From Woeseiaceae bacterium (GTDB taxonomy: Bacteria > Pseudomonadota > Gammaproteobacteria > Steroidobacterales > Woeseiaceae), in contig JANQMR010000023.1 of the NCBI GenBank assembly GCA_028279985.1, forward strand, positions 62,001-126,000: DNA of 64,000 nt. Reading direction: 5' to 3'. The notes under the pieces are model-generated. The model had not been told where the DNA came from, made no database searches, and was given only the letters and a program-made list of their open reading frames with translations. This document shows positions 37,516 through 47,170 of the stretch, piece by piece. A program made the translations under genes and the position numbers. Numbering within the stretch: the stretch's first letter is position 1; each line of letters begins with the position of its first letter.

Positions 37516-37855
37516 GCAGGGCCCATGATCCGACGAAGACTTCTGCCGCCCGATTCATCAGCTTAAGCCAAGTATCTAAGCAGCTTCGGCTAAAACTTCC
37601 TGCGGATCAAACTGCACATCTGCTGCTACTTCCTTGGCTTTGGCGTAGCTTTCCCTGACATCTATGCGGCCGCGATGCCTTGCCGCTATTTCTTCGGCAA
37701 CACCACCGACCAGAGCAGAGCAAGTTCAAGGATCTTTACCAAAGCTGGTCCGTCTACCTATTCCGGCACGGGGATATGGCTTCTAACCAGTGCATCAAAT
37801 AAACTATTATTATCAAATAGTTATATAAATTTATTGGCAAATACAGATCGCAAAC
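37516..37855. other. Spacer with decayed sequence before the low-GC island
   Basis: No intact gene was seen. A short minus-strand frame (about 37576-37720) reads ARHRGRIDVRESYAKAKEVA and ends LAEAA then stop; it looks like coding sequence but has no start and I cannot name it. The GC content falls visibly toward 37800, marking the left edge of the island. Confidence 0.45.
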
Positions 37856-37886
37856 TTGACAAATAGATTGAGCAGAATAGTACAAT
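37856..37886 (+). promoter_or_regulatory. Predicted sigma-70 promoter of the STAS/GHKL gene
   Basis: TTGACA at 37856-37861 is a perfect -35 box. A -10 box could be TAGTAC with a 17-base spacer or TACAAT (37881-37886) with 19. The gene starts 36 bases further on. Confidence 0.55.
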
Positions 37887-37921
37887 AGCCGCCGTAAAGG
37901 TGGCAAGTTGAAAGCTTAAAA

Positions 37922-38998
37922 GTGGCGAAACGAATAACGAAACGCGGACAGAAGGTGCGGGATTTCGTTCTTCGGAACGTAGAACGTCATCCGTCAGACA
38001 TCGGCAGACTCGTTCAGAGGAAATTCAAGCTATCGCGGCAATCGGCGTCGAAATACCTAAACGACCTCATTGCGGAAGGTGCTCTCCTTGGCACTGGCAA
38101 TACACGGGCACGCCAATATCGATTGCGGTACTTAGCAGGAGATTCTTTCCAGCTAAATATCACTCACGATGTTCAGGAGGATCTAGAGTGGAGAGACAAG
38201 ATACGTCCGCTAGTCGCCCCATATGTGGACTCCAACGTCCTCAGCATTTGCCAACACGGGTTCACCGAGATGCTTAATAATGTAATTGACCATTCTGAGT
38301 CAGATACTGCAATGATCAGTGTATCCAGGACCGCAATCAATGTTGAGTTAATAGTCAAGGACTATGGCATCGGTATTTTCCAAAAAATTCAACAAGATTT
38401 CGGTTTGAATGATCCGCGCCACGCGCTGCTTGAGTTATCTAAAGGGAAGCTAACTTCGGATAGATCGAAGCATTCCGGTGAAGGGATATTTTTTACCTCG
38501 CGCATGTTTGACTCATTTAGTATTCGCTCTCAGCGCCTGTACTTCACGCGTACCAATTTCGCTGGAGATTGGTTGATTGAAGCGGATGAAAGCCTTAACA
38601 ACTCGCAAGAAGGAACTCGCGTATTCATGGTAATAGAGAGGGATAGTCCGAGGAAGATTAAGGACGTTTTTGACCGGTATGCAGCCGAGTTTGACGATCA
38701 CGGTTTCACTAGAACACACGTGCCTATAAAACTCGGGCTTTACGACGACGACCAATTGATTTCTAGATCAGCAGCGAAACGGGTTTTAGCTCGGGTAAAC
38801 GACTTCAAAGAAGTTTTACTAGACTTCCAAGGTGTTCTATCGATTGGCCAAGCTTTCGCAGACGAAATATTTCGCGTATTTGCCAATGAGCATCCGGAAG
38901 TACATCTGGTAGTCATAAATACAAACGCGACTATCGATTCGATGATTCGGAGGGCCAAGAATACATCCATTCCGGCTGCACAGATGTCTCTCGTATAG
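37922..38998 (+). CDS. Winged-helix, GHKL ATPase and STAS-like (DUF4325) switch protein
   Basis: The 358-residue protein joins three parts. Residues 1-70 form a winged helix (FKLSRQSASKYLNDLIAEGAL). Residues about 95-255 form a GHKL ATPase with N-box TEMLNNVIDHS, G1 box VKDYGIGIF and G2-like KHSGEGIFF. Residues about 275-350 are STAS-like, with RVNDFKEVLLDFQGVLSIGQ and VVINTNATIDSMI. This resembles a partner-switching module fused to a DNA-binding domain. It starts at GTG 37922. Codon use and GC are unlike the neighbours, suggesting transfer. The target is unknown. Confidence 0.82.
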   Translation: MAKRITKRGQKVRDFVLRNVERHPSDIGRLVQRKFKLSRQSASKYLNDLIAEGALLGTGNTRARQYRLRYLAGDSFQLNITHDVQEDLEWRDKIRPLVAPYVDSNVLSICQHGFTEMLNNVIDHSESDTAMISVSRTAINVELIVKDYGIGIFQKIQQDFGLNDPRHALLELSKGKLTSDRSKHSGEGIFFTSRMFDSFSIRSQRLYFTRTNFAGDWLIEADESLNNSQEGTRVFMVIERDSPRKIKDVFDRYAAEFDDHGFTRTHVPIKLGLYDDDQLISRSAAKRVLARVNDFKEVLLDFQGVLSIGQAFADEIFRVFANEHPEVHLVVINTNATIDSMIRRAKNTSIPAAQMSLV

Positions 38999-39000
38999 TC

Positions 39001-39105
39001 ATGTCTGACAAAAAAGACAAACGTGGCCCAAAACCCGAACGCGTCAAGATTGAGGGCGGCTGGCCAGACCACAAAGACGAGAAGTCCCACTCAGAGGCCG
39101 ATTAG
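39001..39105 (+). CDS. 34-residue partner protein of the STAS/GHKL gene
   Basis: An ATG two bases after the upstream stop opens a 34-codon frame rich in Lys, Asp and Pro with the core RGPKPERVKIEGGWPDH. I believe PKPERLKIEG.W-type small proteins recur downstream of STAS-like/ATP-binding genes, but this is from memory and unverified. The tight spacing and shared low-GC composition favour cotranslation. The protein may be shortened relative to relatives. Confidence 0.6.
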   Translation: MSDKKDKRGPKPERVKIEGGWPDHKDEKSHSEAD

Positions 39106-39165
39106 GAAGGCCGGATTGGCACAACGACGATGCCGCGGCCGCCGCCGGTCTTCGTTCCGCTTCGC

Positions 39166-40569
39166 TCAATCGAGTTTCAAGGCCTTCATCTTGCGCGCCA
39201 GCGTATTTCGGCCCCAACCGAGTAGCCTGGCGGCTTTCTGGCGATGGCCGCCGGTTTGCCGCAGCGCGATCCGGATCAGGGTTTTCTCGAAGTCGGGCAG
39301 CGCCGTCTCGAGCAACCCGGTGTCGCCGGCGCGCAGGCGGCCCTCGACCCAGGACGCGAGACTGCGGGTCCATTCCCGTCCGGCGCGCCCCGTCGAATCG
39401 ACTCCGCCGAGCTCGGACGGGATATCGTCGGCGGTGATTACGCTGCCCGGCGCCGTGACGGTCAGGCGGCGGGTCGTGTTCACCAACTGGCGGACGTTAC
39501 CGGGCCAGTCGTAACTCTGCAGCGCCTCCATCGCCTGCGCGTCGATGCTTTTTGCCGGCGTGTCCAGCTCTTTTGCCGATTCGGCAAGATAATGGTTGAA
39601 CAACAGCGGAATGTCTTCGCGCCGGTACCTGAGCGGCGGCGTGTTGATACGAATGACATTGAGCCGGTGATAGAGGTCCTCGCGGAAGCGGGCTTCCTTG
39701 ACGGCGCGTGCGAGGTCCTGGTTGGTCGCCGCGATCACCCGGACATCGACCTTGATCGATGTCTGGCCGCCGACGCGATAGAACTCGCTTTCCGCCAGCA
39801 CCCGGAGCAGTCGGGTCTGTAGCGCCGGCGACATGTCGCCGATCTCATCGAGGAACAGCGTACCGCCGTCGGCCTGCTCGAATCGGCCGATGCGGCGCGA
39901 ATCGGCGCCGGTGAACGCGCCCTTCTCGTGACCGAAAAGCTCCGACTCCAGCAACTCGGACGCGATCGCCGACGTGTTCAGCGGGACGAAGGGCCTGCCC
40001 GCCCGCGGACTGTGCTCGTGCAGGGCACGCGCGACCAGCTCCTTGCCGGTGCCGGATTCGCCGGTGATCAGCACGGTCATGCTCGAACCCGCGAGCCGGC
40101 CGATGGACCGGTACACCTCCTGCATGGCCGGCGCCTGGCCGATCAGCGACGGGATCATGCCGTCGCCCGCATCGTCGTCGTTGCCGGCTTCGAGCTCCTG
40201 GCTGGTCGCCGCCTTGCGCACGAGCTCGACGGCCTCGTCGATATCGAAGGGCTTGGGCAGGTATTCGAAAGCGCCCCCTTTGTAAGCCGCAACGGCGTGG
40301 TCCAGGTCCGAATGCGCGGTAATCACGATAATCGGCAGCCCGGGATTGCTGCGGTTCAGGCGCTCAAGTAACGCGATGCCGCTCATGCCCGGCATTCGCA
40401 CGTCGGTGATCAGCACGTCCGGCGACCGTTCGTCGATCGCCTCGAGCAGGTGCTCGGCGCGTTCGAAGCTGCGCGTTTCCATGTGCGCCTGGCGCAGTGC
40501 CTTCTCCAGCACCCAGCGAACCGACTGATCGTCGTCCACTACCCACACGTCGAGCTTGCGTCCGCTCAC
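39166..40569 (-). CDS. ntrC: Nitrogen regulation response regulator NtrC
   Basis: The 467-residue sigma-54 activator has a receiver domain with phospho-acceptor Asp in [13 protein letters not shown], an AAA+ domain with Walker [10 protein letters not shown], the sigma-54 loop KGAFTGAD and Walker [12 protein letters not shown], and a Fis-type helix-turn-helix tail [20 protein letters not shown]. It is four bases after ntrB and probably activates glnA through the sites at 43899-43946. Confidence 0.96.
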   Translation of the reverse strand: MSGRKLDVWVVDDDQSVRWVLEKALRQAHMETRSFERAEHLLEAIDERSPDVLITDVRMPGMSGIALLERLNRSNPGLPIIVITAHSDLDHAVAAYKGGAFEYLPKPFDIDEAVELVRKAATSQELEAGNDDDAGDGMIPSLIGQAPAMQEVYRSIGRLAGSSMTVLITGESGTGKELVARALHEHSPRAGRPFVPLNTSAIASELLESELFGHEKGAFTGADSRRIGRFEQADGGTLFLDEIGDMSPALQTRLLRVLAESEFYRVGGQTSIKVDVRVIAATNQDLARAVKEARFREDLYHRLNVIRINTPPLRYRREDIPLLFNHYLAESAKELDTPAKSIDAQAMEALQSYDWPGNVRQLVNTTRRLTVTAPGSVITADDIPSELGGVDSTGRAGREWTRSLASWVEGRLRAGDTGLLETALPDFEKTLIRIALRQTGGHRQKAARLLGWGRNTLARKMKALKLD

Positions 40570-40573
40570 CGGC

Positions 40574-41713
40574 TCAGACTCCGTCTTGCGCCAGCGGAAT
40601 CCGCAAATAGAACACGGTGCGCCCGGGACGGCTGTCGAACTCGATCAGGCCGCCGTGGCGGCTGATCAGTTCCTGCGCGGCCGGCAGCCCCAGGCCCGTG
40701 CCTTCCGGATTGGTCGTGACCAGCGGGTAGAAAACCGAATCCCGCAAGTCGTCGGGGATGCCGGGTCCGTCGTCCTCGATTTCGATGCTGGCTATCACCC
40801 GATGACGCACGTCGCCGATCGTGAAGTTCGTCACGGCCCGGCTTCTGAGCGTAATCGTGCCCTGGCCGTCCAGCGCATGCGCGGCATTCTGAACCAGGTT
40901 GAGAAACGCCTGCACCATCTGGTCGCGATCGAGATCGATCAGCGGCAGGCCCGGGTCGTAGTCGCGCTCGATCGTCAGGCTGCGTCGCTCTTCCGCTTCG
41001 ATGATACGTACGACATATTCGAGCAACTCATGGATGTTCACCGGCTGTTTGTTCGGCGGCCCGCCGGGACCGAGCAGGGTATCGACGAGACCGGCCAGGC
41101 GGTCGGTCTCGCTGATCACGACGCTGGTGTATTCGCGAAACTCTTCCCTGTCGAGTTGCCGCTCGAGCAACTGCGCGGCGCCGCGTATCCCGCCCAGCGG
41201 ATTTTTGATCTCGTGTGCGAGCTGGCGGATCATCTGGCGGCCGGCGCCGTGTTGAATCAGCAGTGCGTTCTCGCGGCTGATGCGCGAACGCCGGGTCACG
41301 TCGGTCATCTCGACCAGTAACAGATCGGCGTCGCCGCCGAGGGGTGAGACGCGGCAATCGACAATGCGTTCTTCCGCATGCACTTCGGTGGGCGCCAAGC
41401 GTATCTCGTTTGCGTAATGATCGCCGGTGGCGTTGACTCTTGCGAGGATGTCACGGAGCTCCGGTTCGTCGTCCAGCAACCGGAGCAGCGACTCGCCGAT
41501 CGCACGAGCCTCGCTGATGCCCAGAATGTTCTCAGCGGACGGGTTGATCCCCTTGATCAGGAGGTTGTGGTCGAGCAGGACGACGCCCGCACTCAGGCTG
41601 CCCAGGATGTCTCTGGCCAGACGATCGAGGCTGCCGCCGTTGCCGGATGCGCCGCGACCGCCATTGTCGCGAGATTTGTCGCCGGATCTGTCGTCGGGCG
41701 TGCCTTCGGTCAG
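40574..41713 (-). CDS. ntrB: Nitrogen regulation sensor kinase NtrB, non-canonical start
   Basis: NtrB phosphorylates NtrC. A PAS domain (ILGSLSAGVVLLDHNLL onward), the dimerisation helix with His in RQLAHEIKNPLGGIRGA, the N-box FLNLVQNAAHALDG and G-boxes DDGPGIP and GTGLGLP are all intact. No ATG, GTG or TTG lies in frame near the expected N-terminus. CTG at 41713 overlaps the TGA of the upstream DUF4124 gene and is annotated; no good Shine-Dalgarno was seen. The first residues are coded by 12-bp in-frame repeats. The longest canonical frame would start inside the upstream gene at 41968. Confidence 0.88.
   Translation of the reverse strand: MTEGTPDDRSGDKSRDNGGRGASGNGGSLDRLARDILGSLSAGVVLLDHNLLIKGINPSAENILGISEARAIGESLLRLLDDEPELRDILARVNATGDHYANEIRLAPTEVHAEERIVDCRVSPLGGDADLLLVEMTDVTRRSRISRENALLIQHGAGRQMIRQLAHEIKNPLGGIRGAAQLLERQLDREEFREYTSVVISETDRLAGLVDTLLGPGGPPNKQPVNIHELLEYVVRIIEAEERRSLTIERDYDPGLPLIDLDRDQMVQAFLNLVQNAAHALDGQGTITLRSRAVTNFTIGDVRHRVIASIEIEDDGPGIPDDLRDSVFYPLVTTNPEGTGLGLPAAQELISRHGGLIEFDSRPGRTVFYLRIPLAQDGV
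41657..41692 (-). repeat. Three 12-bp in-frame repeats at the ntrB 5' end
   Basis: On the minus strand GACAGATCCGGC, GACAAATCTCGC and GACAATGGCGGT follow in register and in frame (DRSG DKSR DNGG). Confidence 0.65.
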
Positions 41714-42255
41714 CGGACGGGACGGCCGATGATCGTGTTCTGCTGCACGTAAAAGCGGTTCGGCTGGCTGCGGATCATGAGCTGACCCGTATCGTCGATG
41801 ACTTCCGCCTGGATGTTGTGCACACCGCGCCAGACCTCGTCGATCTGCACGCTCGTCGACGACGACGTCGTGCGTTCCTCGCCGTCGAAGTACAACCGCA
41901 CCTGGTGGCCCGGTTGCAGCGCCGGGCTTAGGGCCACCGAAACCGTCAGAACGCCCTCGATGTTCCATAAGGTCTCTTCGGCAGCGGGCGACACGACCTC
42001 GATGCTCTCGTAACGGAACGGCGCGCCCGGTTCCGCGGGATCACCGTCGGTTTCCGGCGCGGCCCGACGCGGCGCCGGACGGACCGTCGGGACGACATTG
42101 GACTGCTGGAGGACGATCCGCTCGGCGCCCTCTCGGGGAACGTCCGAGAAATGCACGACGCCGTCCTCGTCGACCCATCGATAGGCCTCGCCGGAAGCCA
42201 TCGCGGCGGCCGCCAGCAACAGGCCCGCGGCGGACAGAATGAGGCGGTATTCCAT
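41710..42255 (-). CDS. DUF4124 domain-containing exported protein
   Basis: The 181-residue product has a signal peptide and then YRWVDEDGVVHFSDVPREGAE, the DUF4124 signature. The later part is an Ig-like beta domain (LTVSVALSPALQPGHQVRLYFDG). DUF4124 proteins often accompany glnA-ntrBC; their function is unknown. Its stop overlaps the presumed CTG start of ntrB, so the two may be translationally coupled. Confidence 0.85.
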   Translation of the reverse strand: MEYRLILSAAGLLLAAAAMASGEAYRWVDEDGVVHFSDVPREGAERIVLQQSNVVPTVRPAPRRAAPETDGDPAEPGAPFRYESIEVVSPAAEETLWNIEGVLTVSVALSPALQPGHQVRLYFDGEERTTSSSTSVQIDEVWRGVHNIQAEVIDDTGQLMIRSQPNRFYVQQNTIIGRPVR

Positions 42256-42291
42256 GGCTTCAGCATATCAGCGCGGGCCCGATCCGGGCTA

Positions 42292-42323
42292 GTGAACGGG
42301 CGGCGTTTTGCCGCCCGGTTCAC
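42292..42323. terminator. Strong hairpin after glnA
   Basis: GTGAAC-GGGCGGC and GCCGCCC-G-GTTCAC form a stem of about 13 bp with a short TTTT loop region, between the glnA stop and the DUF4124 start. A T-run follows only on the plus strand. It may attenuate read-through from glnA into the ntrBC unit, as the glnA-glnL hairpin does in enterics. Confidence 0.6.
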
Positions 42324-42347
42324 ACTTTTTGAACAATTTCCCTGCAA

Positions 42348-43757
42348 TCAAAGACTGTAATACATGTCGAATTCGACCGGATGGGTGGTCATCCTGAGCC
42401 GGGTGACGTTTTCCATCTTGAGGTCGATATAGGCGTCGATCAGGTCGTCCGAGAACACGTCCCCGGCTTTCAGGAAATCGCGGTCCTCGTCCAGCGCGGC
42501 CAGTGCCTCGTCCAGGGAAAAGGCAACCAGCTTCAGGTTTTTCTCTTCCTCCGGCGGCAGGTCGTAGAGGTCCTTGTCCATCGCGTCGCCCGGATGCTCC
42601 TTGTTCAGGATGCCGTCGAGCCCGGCCATCATCATTGCCGAGAAAGCCAGGTACGGATTGGACATCGAGTCCGGGAAACGCACCTCGATACGGCGCGCCT
42701 TCGGATTGGCCACGTACGGAATACGAATCGACGCGGAACGGTTGCGCGCGGAATAGGCGAGGATCGTCGGCGCCTCGAATCCCGGTACCAGGCGCTTGTA
42801 GCTGTTGGTGGCGGGGTTGGTGAACGCGTTGATCGCCTTGGCATGTTTGATGATGCCGCCGATGTAATACAGGGCCGTGTCGGACAGGCCGCCGTAGCCG
42901 TCACCTGCAAACAGGTTTTCACCGCTTTTCGACAGCGACTGGTGTACGTGCATGCCGTTGCCGTTGTCGTTGACCAGCGGCTTGGGCATGAACGTAGCCG
43001 TCTTGCCGTAAGCGTGCGCGACATTGTGCACGACGTACTTCAGCATCTGGACTTCGTCGGCCTTGCGTACCAGCGTGTTGAACTTGACGCCGATCTCGCA
43101 CTGACCGGCGGTGGCCACCTCGTGGTGATGCACCTCGGTCGTAAGGCCCACCTCCTCCAGCGCCATGCACATCGCGGAGCGGATGTCGTGCAAGGAATCG
43201 ACCGGTGGCACCGGGAAATAACCGCCCTTGACGGTCGGCCGGTGGCCGGTATTGCCGTCTTCGTACGACCGGTCGGTATTCCAGGCGCCTTCCTCGGAAT
43301 CCACCCGGTAGAAAGCACCTTGCATGCTGTCGTCCCAGGTCACGCTGTCGAAGACGAAAAACTCGTTTTCCGGACCGAAGTACGCCGTGTCGGCGATCCC
43401 GGTGGAGTTCAGGTAAGCCTGGGCGCGTTCGGAGAGCGAGCGCGGGCAGCGGTCGTATCCCTGCATCGTCGCCGGCTCGATGACGTTGCAGCGCAGGTTG
43501 AGCGTGGTCTCGTCGGTGAAAATGTCGAGCACCGCCGACGACGGGTCCGGCAACAGAATCATGTCCGACTCGTTGATACCCTTCCAGCCGGAGATCGAAG
43601 AGCCGTCGAACATCTTGCCGTCCTCGAACAGGTCCTCATCGACCGTGTGGGCCGGCACGGTGACATGTTGTTCTTTTCCTTTCGTATCCGTAAACCGAAA
43701 GTCGATGAATTTGACCTCTTTGTCGTTGATGAGGCCGAGTACCTCTGAGGGCGTCAT
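42348..43757 (-). CDS. glnA: Glutamine synthetase, type I
   Basis: GlnA makes glutamine from glutamate, ammonia and ATP. The 469-residue sequence has [17 protein letters not shown], the ATP/ammonia region [36 protein letters not shown] and the adenylylation site [12 protein letters not shown] with its Tyr. This is a GS-I beta enzyme controlled by adenylylation. The control region upstream has a sigma-54 promoter and NtrC sites. Confidence 0.98.
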   Translation of the reverse strand: MTPSEVLGLINDKEVKFIDFRFTDTKGKEQHVTVPAHTVDEDLFEDGKMFDGSSISGWKGINESDMILLPDPSSAVLDIFTDETTLNLRCNVIEPATMQGYDRCPRSLSERAQAYLNSTGIADTAYFGPENEFFVFDSVTWDDSMQGAFYRVDSEEGAWNTDRSYEDGNTGHRPTVKGGYFPVPPVDSLHDIRSAMCMALEEVGLTTEVHHHEVATAGQCEIGVKFNTLVRKADEVQMLKYVVHNVAHAYGKTATFMPKPLVNDNGNGMHVHQSLSKSGENLFAGDGYGGLSDTALYYIGGIIKHAKAINAFTNPATNSYKRLVPGFEAPTILAYSARNRSASIRIPYVANPKARRIEVRFPDSMSNPYLAFSAMMMAGLDGILNKEHPGDAMDKDLYDLPPEEEKNLKLVAFSLDEALAALDEDRDFLKAGDVFSDDLIDAYIDLKMENVTRLRMTTHPVEFDMYYSL

Positions 43758-43820
43758 TGGTATCCTCCAGTCAGTGCGCCAATGGGAAGCCGGCGAAGGC
43801 CGGCCGGGTTTCTGTGGGTT

Positions 43821-43836
43821 TGCAGAATCTGTGCCA
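43821..43836 (-). promoter_or_regulatory. Sigma-54 promoter of glnA
   Basis: The minus strand reads TGGCACAGATTCTGCA, with GG and GC separated by ten bases as in the -24/-12 consensus TGGCACnnnnnTTGCW. Transcription should begin near 43810, about 50 bases before the glnA ATG. A weak NtrC-like word overlaps it (43830-43846). Confidence 0.82.
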
Positions 43837-43898
43837 AAATGGTGCTGGCATTAAGGTTTTGTTTTAGCTCATGATTCTCTACTGAATCCGGAATCGGT

Positions 43899-43915
43899 TG
43901 CACCATGATAGTGCA
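43899..43915. promoter_or_regulatory. NtrC-binding site 1
   Basis: TGCACCATGATAGTGCA closely matches the TGCACCA-N3-TGGTGCA palindrome. Its centre is about 97 bp upstream of the predicted glnA start point. Confidence 0.8.
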
Positions 43916-43929
43916 GATCGAGTTATTTT

Positions 43930-43946
43930 TGCACTACCATGGTGCT
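43930..43946. promoter_or_regulatory. NtrC-binding site 2
   Basis: TGCACTACCATGGTGCT is a second close match. The centres of the two sites are 31 bp apart, three helical turns, like the paired enhancer of enteric glnA. Confidence 0.8.
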
Positions 43947-44067
43947 AACTGATGCCGAGGCGCACCGTCCTGGGGCTATCGCGACGAAGGGCCGCCGAGG
44001 GGTCATCCCGGCGCGTAAGCCGTTATACTTCGCGGCTTTGCCGCACCCCGGCACCGGCCACCGAAGC

Positions 44068-45060
44068 ATGAGCGTCGAATCAGGGCAACCCGCACAGACC
44101 TTTCAGGACCTGATCCTCAGGCTGCAGCAATTCTGGGCCGAGCGGGGCTGCGTCATCCTTCAGCCTTACGACAAGGAGATGGGCGCGGGCACGTTTCATC
44201 CGGCAACGTTCTTGCGCGCGGTGGGACCGGAGCCGTGGAGCGCCGCCTACGTGCAACCCAGCCGCCGCCCGACCGACGGGCGTTACGGCGACAATCCGTT
44301 CCGGCTGCAGCATTATTACCAGTATCAGGTTGCGATAAAGCCGTCGCCGGAGGACATCCAGGAGATGTATCTCGACTCGCTGGCGGCGATCGGCATCGAC
44401 TCGCGCGTGCACGACATCCGTTTTGTCGAGGACAACTGGGAGTCGCCGACCCTCGGCGCCTGGGGGATCGGTTGGGAAGTGTGGCTGAACGGCATGGAGA
44501 TCACGCAGTTCACCTACTTCCAGCAGGTCGGCGGCCTCGAATGCCGCCCGGTCACCGGCGAGATCACGTACGGGCTGGAGCGCCTTGCGATGTACCTCCA
44601 AAACGTGGCGAGCATCTTCGACATCGTCTGGACCGACGGTCCGCTCGGCCGGATCAGCTACGGCGACGTGTATCACCAGAACGAAGTCGAGCAGTCGAAA
44701 TACAATTTCGAGCTGGCGGACACGGACGGCCTGTTCAAGGCCTTCGACCACGCCGAAAACCAGTGTGAGCGCCTGATCGCCGACGGGCTGGCGCTACCGG
44801 CCTACGAGCGCATGCTGGAGGCCTCCCATCTGTTCAATCTGCTCGACGCGCGCCAGGCGATTTCGGTCAGCGAACGGCAGCGCTTCATCCTGCGGGTGCG
44901 TTCGATGGCGCGCGCGATCGCCGAAACCTATTACCAGGCCCGGGAGGCGCTCGGCTTTCCGATGGTCGAGTCGGTCGGCCTGGCCAGGCAGTCGGCCCAA
45001 AAATCGGCCCAAAAATCGACTAAGAAACCGGCCAAAGAATCGACCAGGACATCGGCGTGA
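44068..45060 (+). CDS. glyQ: Glycyl-tRNA synthetase alpha subunit
   Basis: The catalytic class II subunit of the alpha2beta2 bacterial enzyme. Family blocks include [54 protein letters not shown] and [23 protein letters not shown] 44068 gives 330 residues. The last 20 residues are an added basic tail of SAQK-type 4-residue repeats beyond the usual end. The stop overlaps the GTG of glyS. Confidence 0.96.
   Translation: MSVESGQPAQTFQDLILRLQQFWAERGCVILQPYDKEMGAGTFHPATFLRAVGPEPWSAAYVQPSRRPTDGRYGDNPFRLQHYYQYQVAIKPSPEDIQEMYLDSLAAIGIDSRVHDIRFVEDNWESPTLGAWGIGWEVWLNGMEITQFTYFQQVGGLECRPVTGEITYGLERLAMYLQNVASIFDIVWTDGPLGRISYGDVYHQNEVEQSKYNFELADTDGLFKAFDHAENQCERLIADGLALPAYERMLEASHLFNLLDARQAISVSERQRFILRVRSMARAIAETYYQAREALGFPMVESVGLARQSAQKSAQKSTKKPAKESTRTSA
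44992..45051 (+). repeat. Five 12-bp repeats at the glyQ 3' end
   Basis: TCGGCCCAAAAA (twice), TCGACTAAGAAA, CCGGCCAAAGAA and TCGACCAGGACA follow in register and encode [20 protein letters not shown], a basic tail. Confidence 0.88.
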
Positions 45061-47147
45061 GCAGCGCGGACCTCTTGGTCGAGATCGGCACCGAGGAGCT
45101 GCCGCCCAAGGCGCTGGCCGGCCTGATGGCGGCTTTTACCGAAGGCCTGCGCGGCGCGATCGACGCGGCGAACCTGAGCCACGGTGAAATCCGGCAGTAC
45201 GCCAGTCCCAGACGCCTGACCGCGATCGTCGAGGATCTTGAACACGAACAGGCCGATCGCGCCGTCACGCGCCGGGGCCCGCCGACAACCGTGGCCTTCG
45301 ATGGGGACGGCAAACCGCTGCCGGCGGCTACCGCGTTTGCAAGCAAGTGCGGCGTTACCGTCGACGAGCTAGGCCGTGAGCGCACGGACAAGGGCGAATG
45401 GCTTTGTTTCGAGACCGTGGATCGCGGCCGGCCGGCCGCCGAGCTGATCCCCGCCTTCGTCGAGCAGGCACTCGCCGGCCTGCCGATCCCGAAGCCGATG
45501 CGCTGGGGCGACGGCGACGGCGAGTTCGTGCGGCCGGTGCATTGGGTCGTATTGCTGCACGGTGAGCAAGTCGTCGATGCGGCCGTGCTCGGTGTTGCCG
45601 CTGGCAGGGTGACCCGCGGGCACCGCTTCCTCGGCCGCGCCCGGATCGAGCTCCGGCATCCCGGCGAGTATCTCGACAAGCTCGAGACCGAGGGGCGGGT
45701 CATCGCCGATCCGGTGCGCCGGCGCCGGATGATATGCGAGGGGGTCGAGGCGGCCGCGGCCGAGGCCGGCGGTGTCGTCGTCGAGGGCGAGTCGCTGTAC
45801 GACGAAGTTGCAGCGCTGGTCGAATGGCCCGTGCCGATGCTCGGCAGCTTCGATCCGCGTTATCTCAAGCTGCCGCGCGAAGCGGTGATCTCGACTTTGA
45901 CCGGGCACCAGCGGTACTTTCCGATCGCGGACGCCGACGGGACGCTCAAACCCCTGTTCGTCACGGTGGCGAACATAGAAAGCCTTGATCCCGCCGTCGT
46001 CCGTGACGGCAACGAACGCGTGATTCGGCCGCGCCTTGCCGACGCCGAGTTTTTCTGGGAAACCGACCGCAAGCGCAGCCTGGCAAGCCGCCTGGACCAG
46101 CTCAAGGACGTGGTGTATCAACGCGGACTCGGCAGCCTGCGCGACAAAAGCGCCCGGACCGCCGTTATCGCAGCCGCGATATCGGCGGCCCTCGAGCTCG
46201 GACGCGACGCGGAACGGGCCGCGATGTTGTGCAAATGCGATCTTCTGACCGGGATGGTCGGCGAGTTTCCCGAACTGCAGGGAACGATGGGAGGTTATTA
46301 CGCCCGCGCCGACGGTGAATCGGATGCGGTGGCAGCCGCCATCGGCGAACACTACCGGCCGGGATTCGCCGGTGACGCCCTGCCCGCGACGGACGACGGC
46401 CGGGTGCTTGCGCTGGCCGACCGGCTGGACACGCTGGCCGGCGCGTTTGCGCTGGGCAAGAAGCCCTCGGGCAATCGCGACCCCTTCGGGCTCAGGCGCG
46501 CCGCGCTGGGTATCGTTCGCATCCTGGTCGAATGCGGCCTGGACCTCGACCTCAAGACCGCGCTCGCCACGGCGGTGGCCGAGCAGCCCGTCGGCGGCGC
46601 CGACGCCGACCGCATTGCCGAAGCGCTCTACGACTACGTCACGGACCGCCTGCGGCATTATTTTCTGGAACGTGAGCCGGGCCTCGACACCGAGACCTTC
46701 GACGCCGTCATGGCCCGTGCACCGGCATCGCTGGTCGACTTCGAGCAGCGGCTCGAGGCGGTGCAGGCGTTCATCGGTCTCGACGAGGCGCAAAGCCTCG
46801 CGGCCGCCAACAAGCGCATCGCGAACATCCTGCGCCAGGCCGGCAGCGACGGCGCTACCGAGGTGCACGAAGTGCGGCCGGAGCTCTTCGACGACGAGGC
46901 GGAGAAAGCCCTTCACGAAGCCCTGTCGAAAGCCGCCGACACGGTACGCCCTATGCTGGCCGAACGCCGTTACACCGACACCTTGCGTGCGCTGGCGGCA
47001 TTGCGCGAGCCGGTGGACCGGTTTTTCGACGATGTGATGGTCATGGCGGACGATGCCGGGCTGCGGGCCAACCGGCTTGCGCTGCTGGCCGCGCTTCGCG
47101 CCCGCTTCCTCGACGTGGCCGACATCTCGCGGCTGTCGATAGCCTGA
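45057..47147 (+). CDS. glyS: Glycyl-tRNA synthetase beta subunit
   Basis: The 696-residue tRNA-binding subunit begins [15 protein letters not shown], the family signature, and contains [26 protein letters not shown] [14 protein letters not shown] and the DALRP-type C-terminal region. It starts at GTG 45057, overlapping the glyQ stop (GTGA). Confidence 0.96.
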   Translation: MSSADLLVEIGTEELPPKALAGLMAAFTEGLRGAIDAANLSHGEIRQYASPRRLTAIVEDLEHEQADRAVTRRGPPTTVAFDGDGKPLPAATAFASKCGVTVDELGRERTDKGEWLCFETVDRGRPAAELIPAFVEQALAGLPIPKPMRWGDGDGEFVRPVHWVVLLHGEQVVDAAVLGVAAGRVTRGHRFLGRARIELRHPGEYLDKLETEGRVIADPVRRRRMICEGVEAAAAEAGGVVVEGESLYDEVAALVEWPVPMLGSFDPRYLKLPREAVISTLTGHQRYFPIADADGTLKPLFVTVANIESLDPAVVRDGNERVIRPRLADAEFFWETDRKRSLASRLDQLKDVVYQRGLGSLRDKSARTAVIAAAISAALELGRDAERAAMLCKCDLLTGMVGEFPELQGTMGGYYARADGESDAVAAAIGEHYRPGFAGDALPATDDGRVLALADRLDTLAGAFALGKKPSGNRDPFGLRRAALGIVRILVECGLDLDLKTALATAVAEQPVGGADADRIAEALYDYVTDRLRHYFLEREPGLDTETFDAVMARAPASLVDFEQRLEAVQAFIGLDEAQSLAAANKRIANILRQAGSDGATEVHEVRPELFDDEAEKALHEALSKAADTVRPMLAERRYTDTLRALAALREPVDRFFDDVMVMADDAGLRANRLALLAALRARFLDVADISRLSIA

Positions 47148-47170
47148 ACCCGGGTAGGCAGGACACCGGC

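Larger units (their letters stand above)
43758..44067. promoter_or_regulatory. Divergent glnA-glyQ control region
   Basis: This 310-bp spacer contains the glnA sigma-54 promoter (43821-43836), two NtrC-type sites (43899-43946) and, near 44033, TATACT, a possible -10 box for glyQ. A longer in-frame glyQ start at 43939 would lie within an NtrC site and is not favoured. Confidence 0.75.

Noticed and set aside
43939..44067. N-terminal extension of GlyQ from ATG 43939
   Set aside because: The start would lie inside an NtrC site, and the added residues are not part of GlyQ; ATG 44068 gives the conserved N-terminus.
45369..46916. 515-codon minus-strand frame over glyS
   Set aside because: Mirror of glyS codons; no start context and no family signature.
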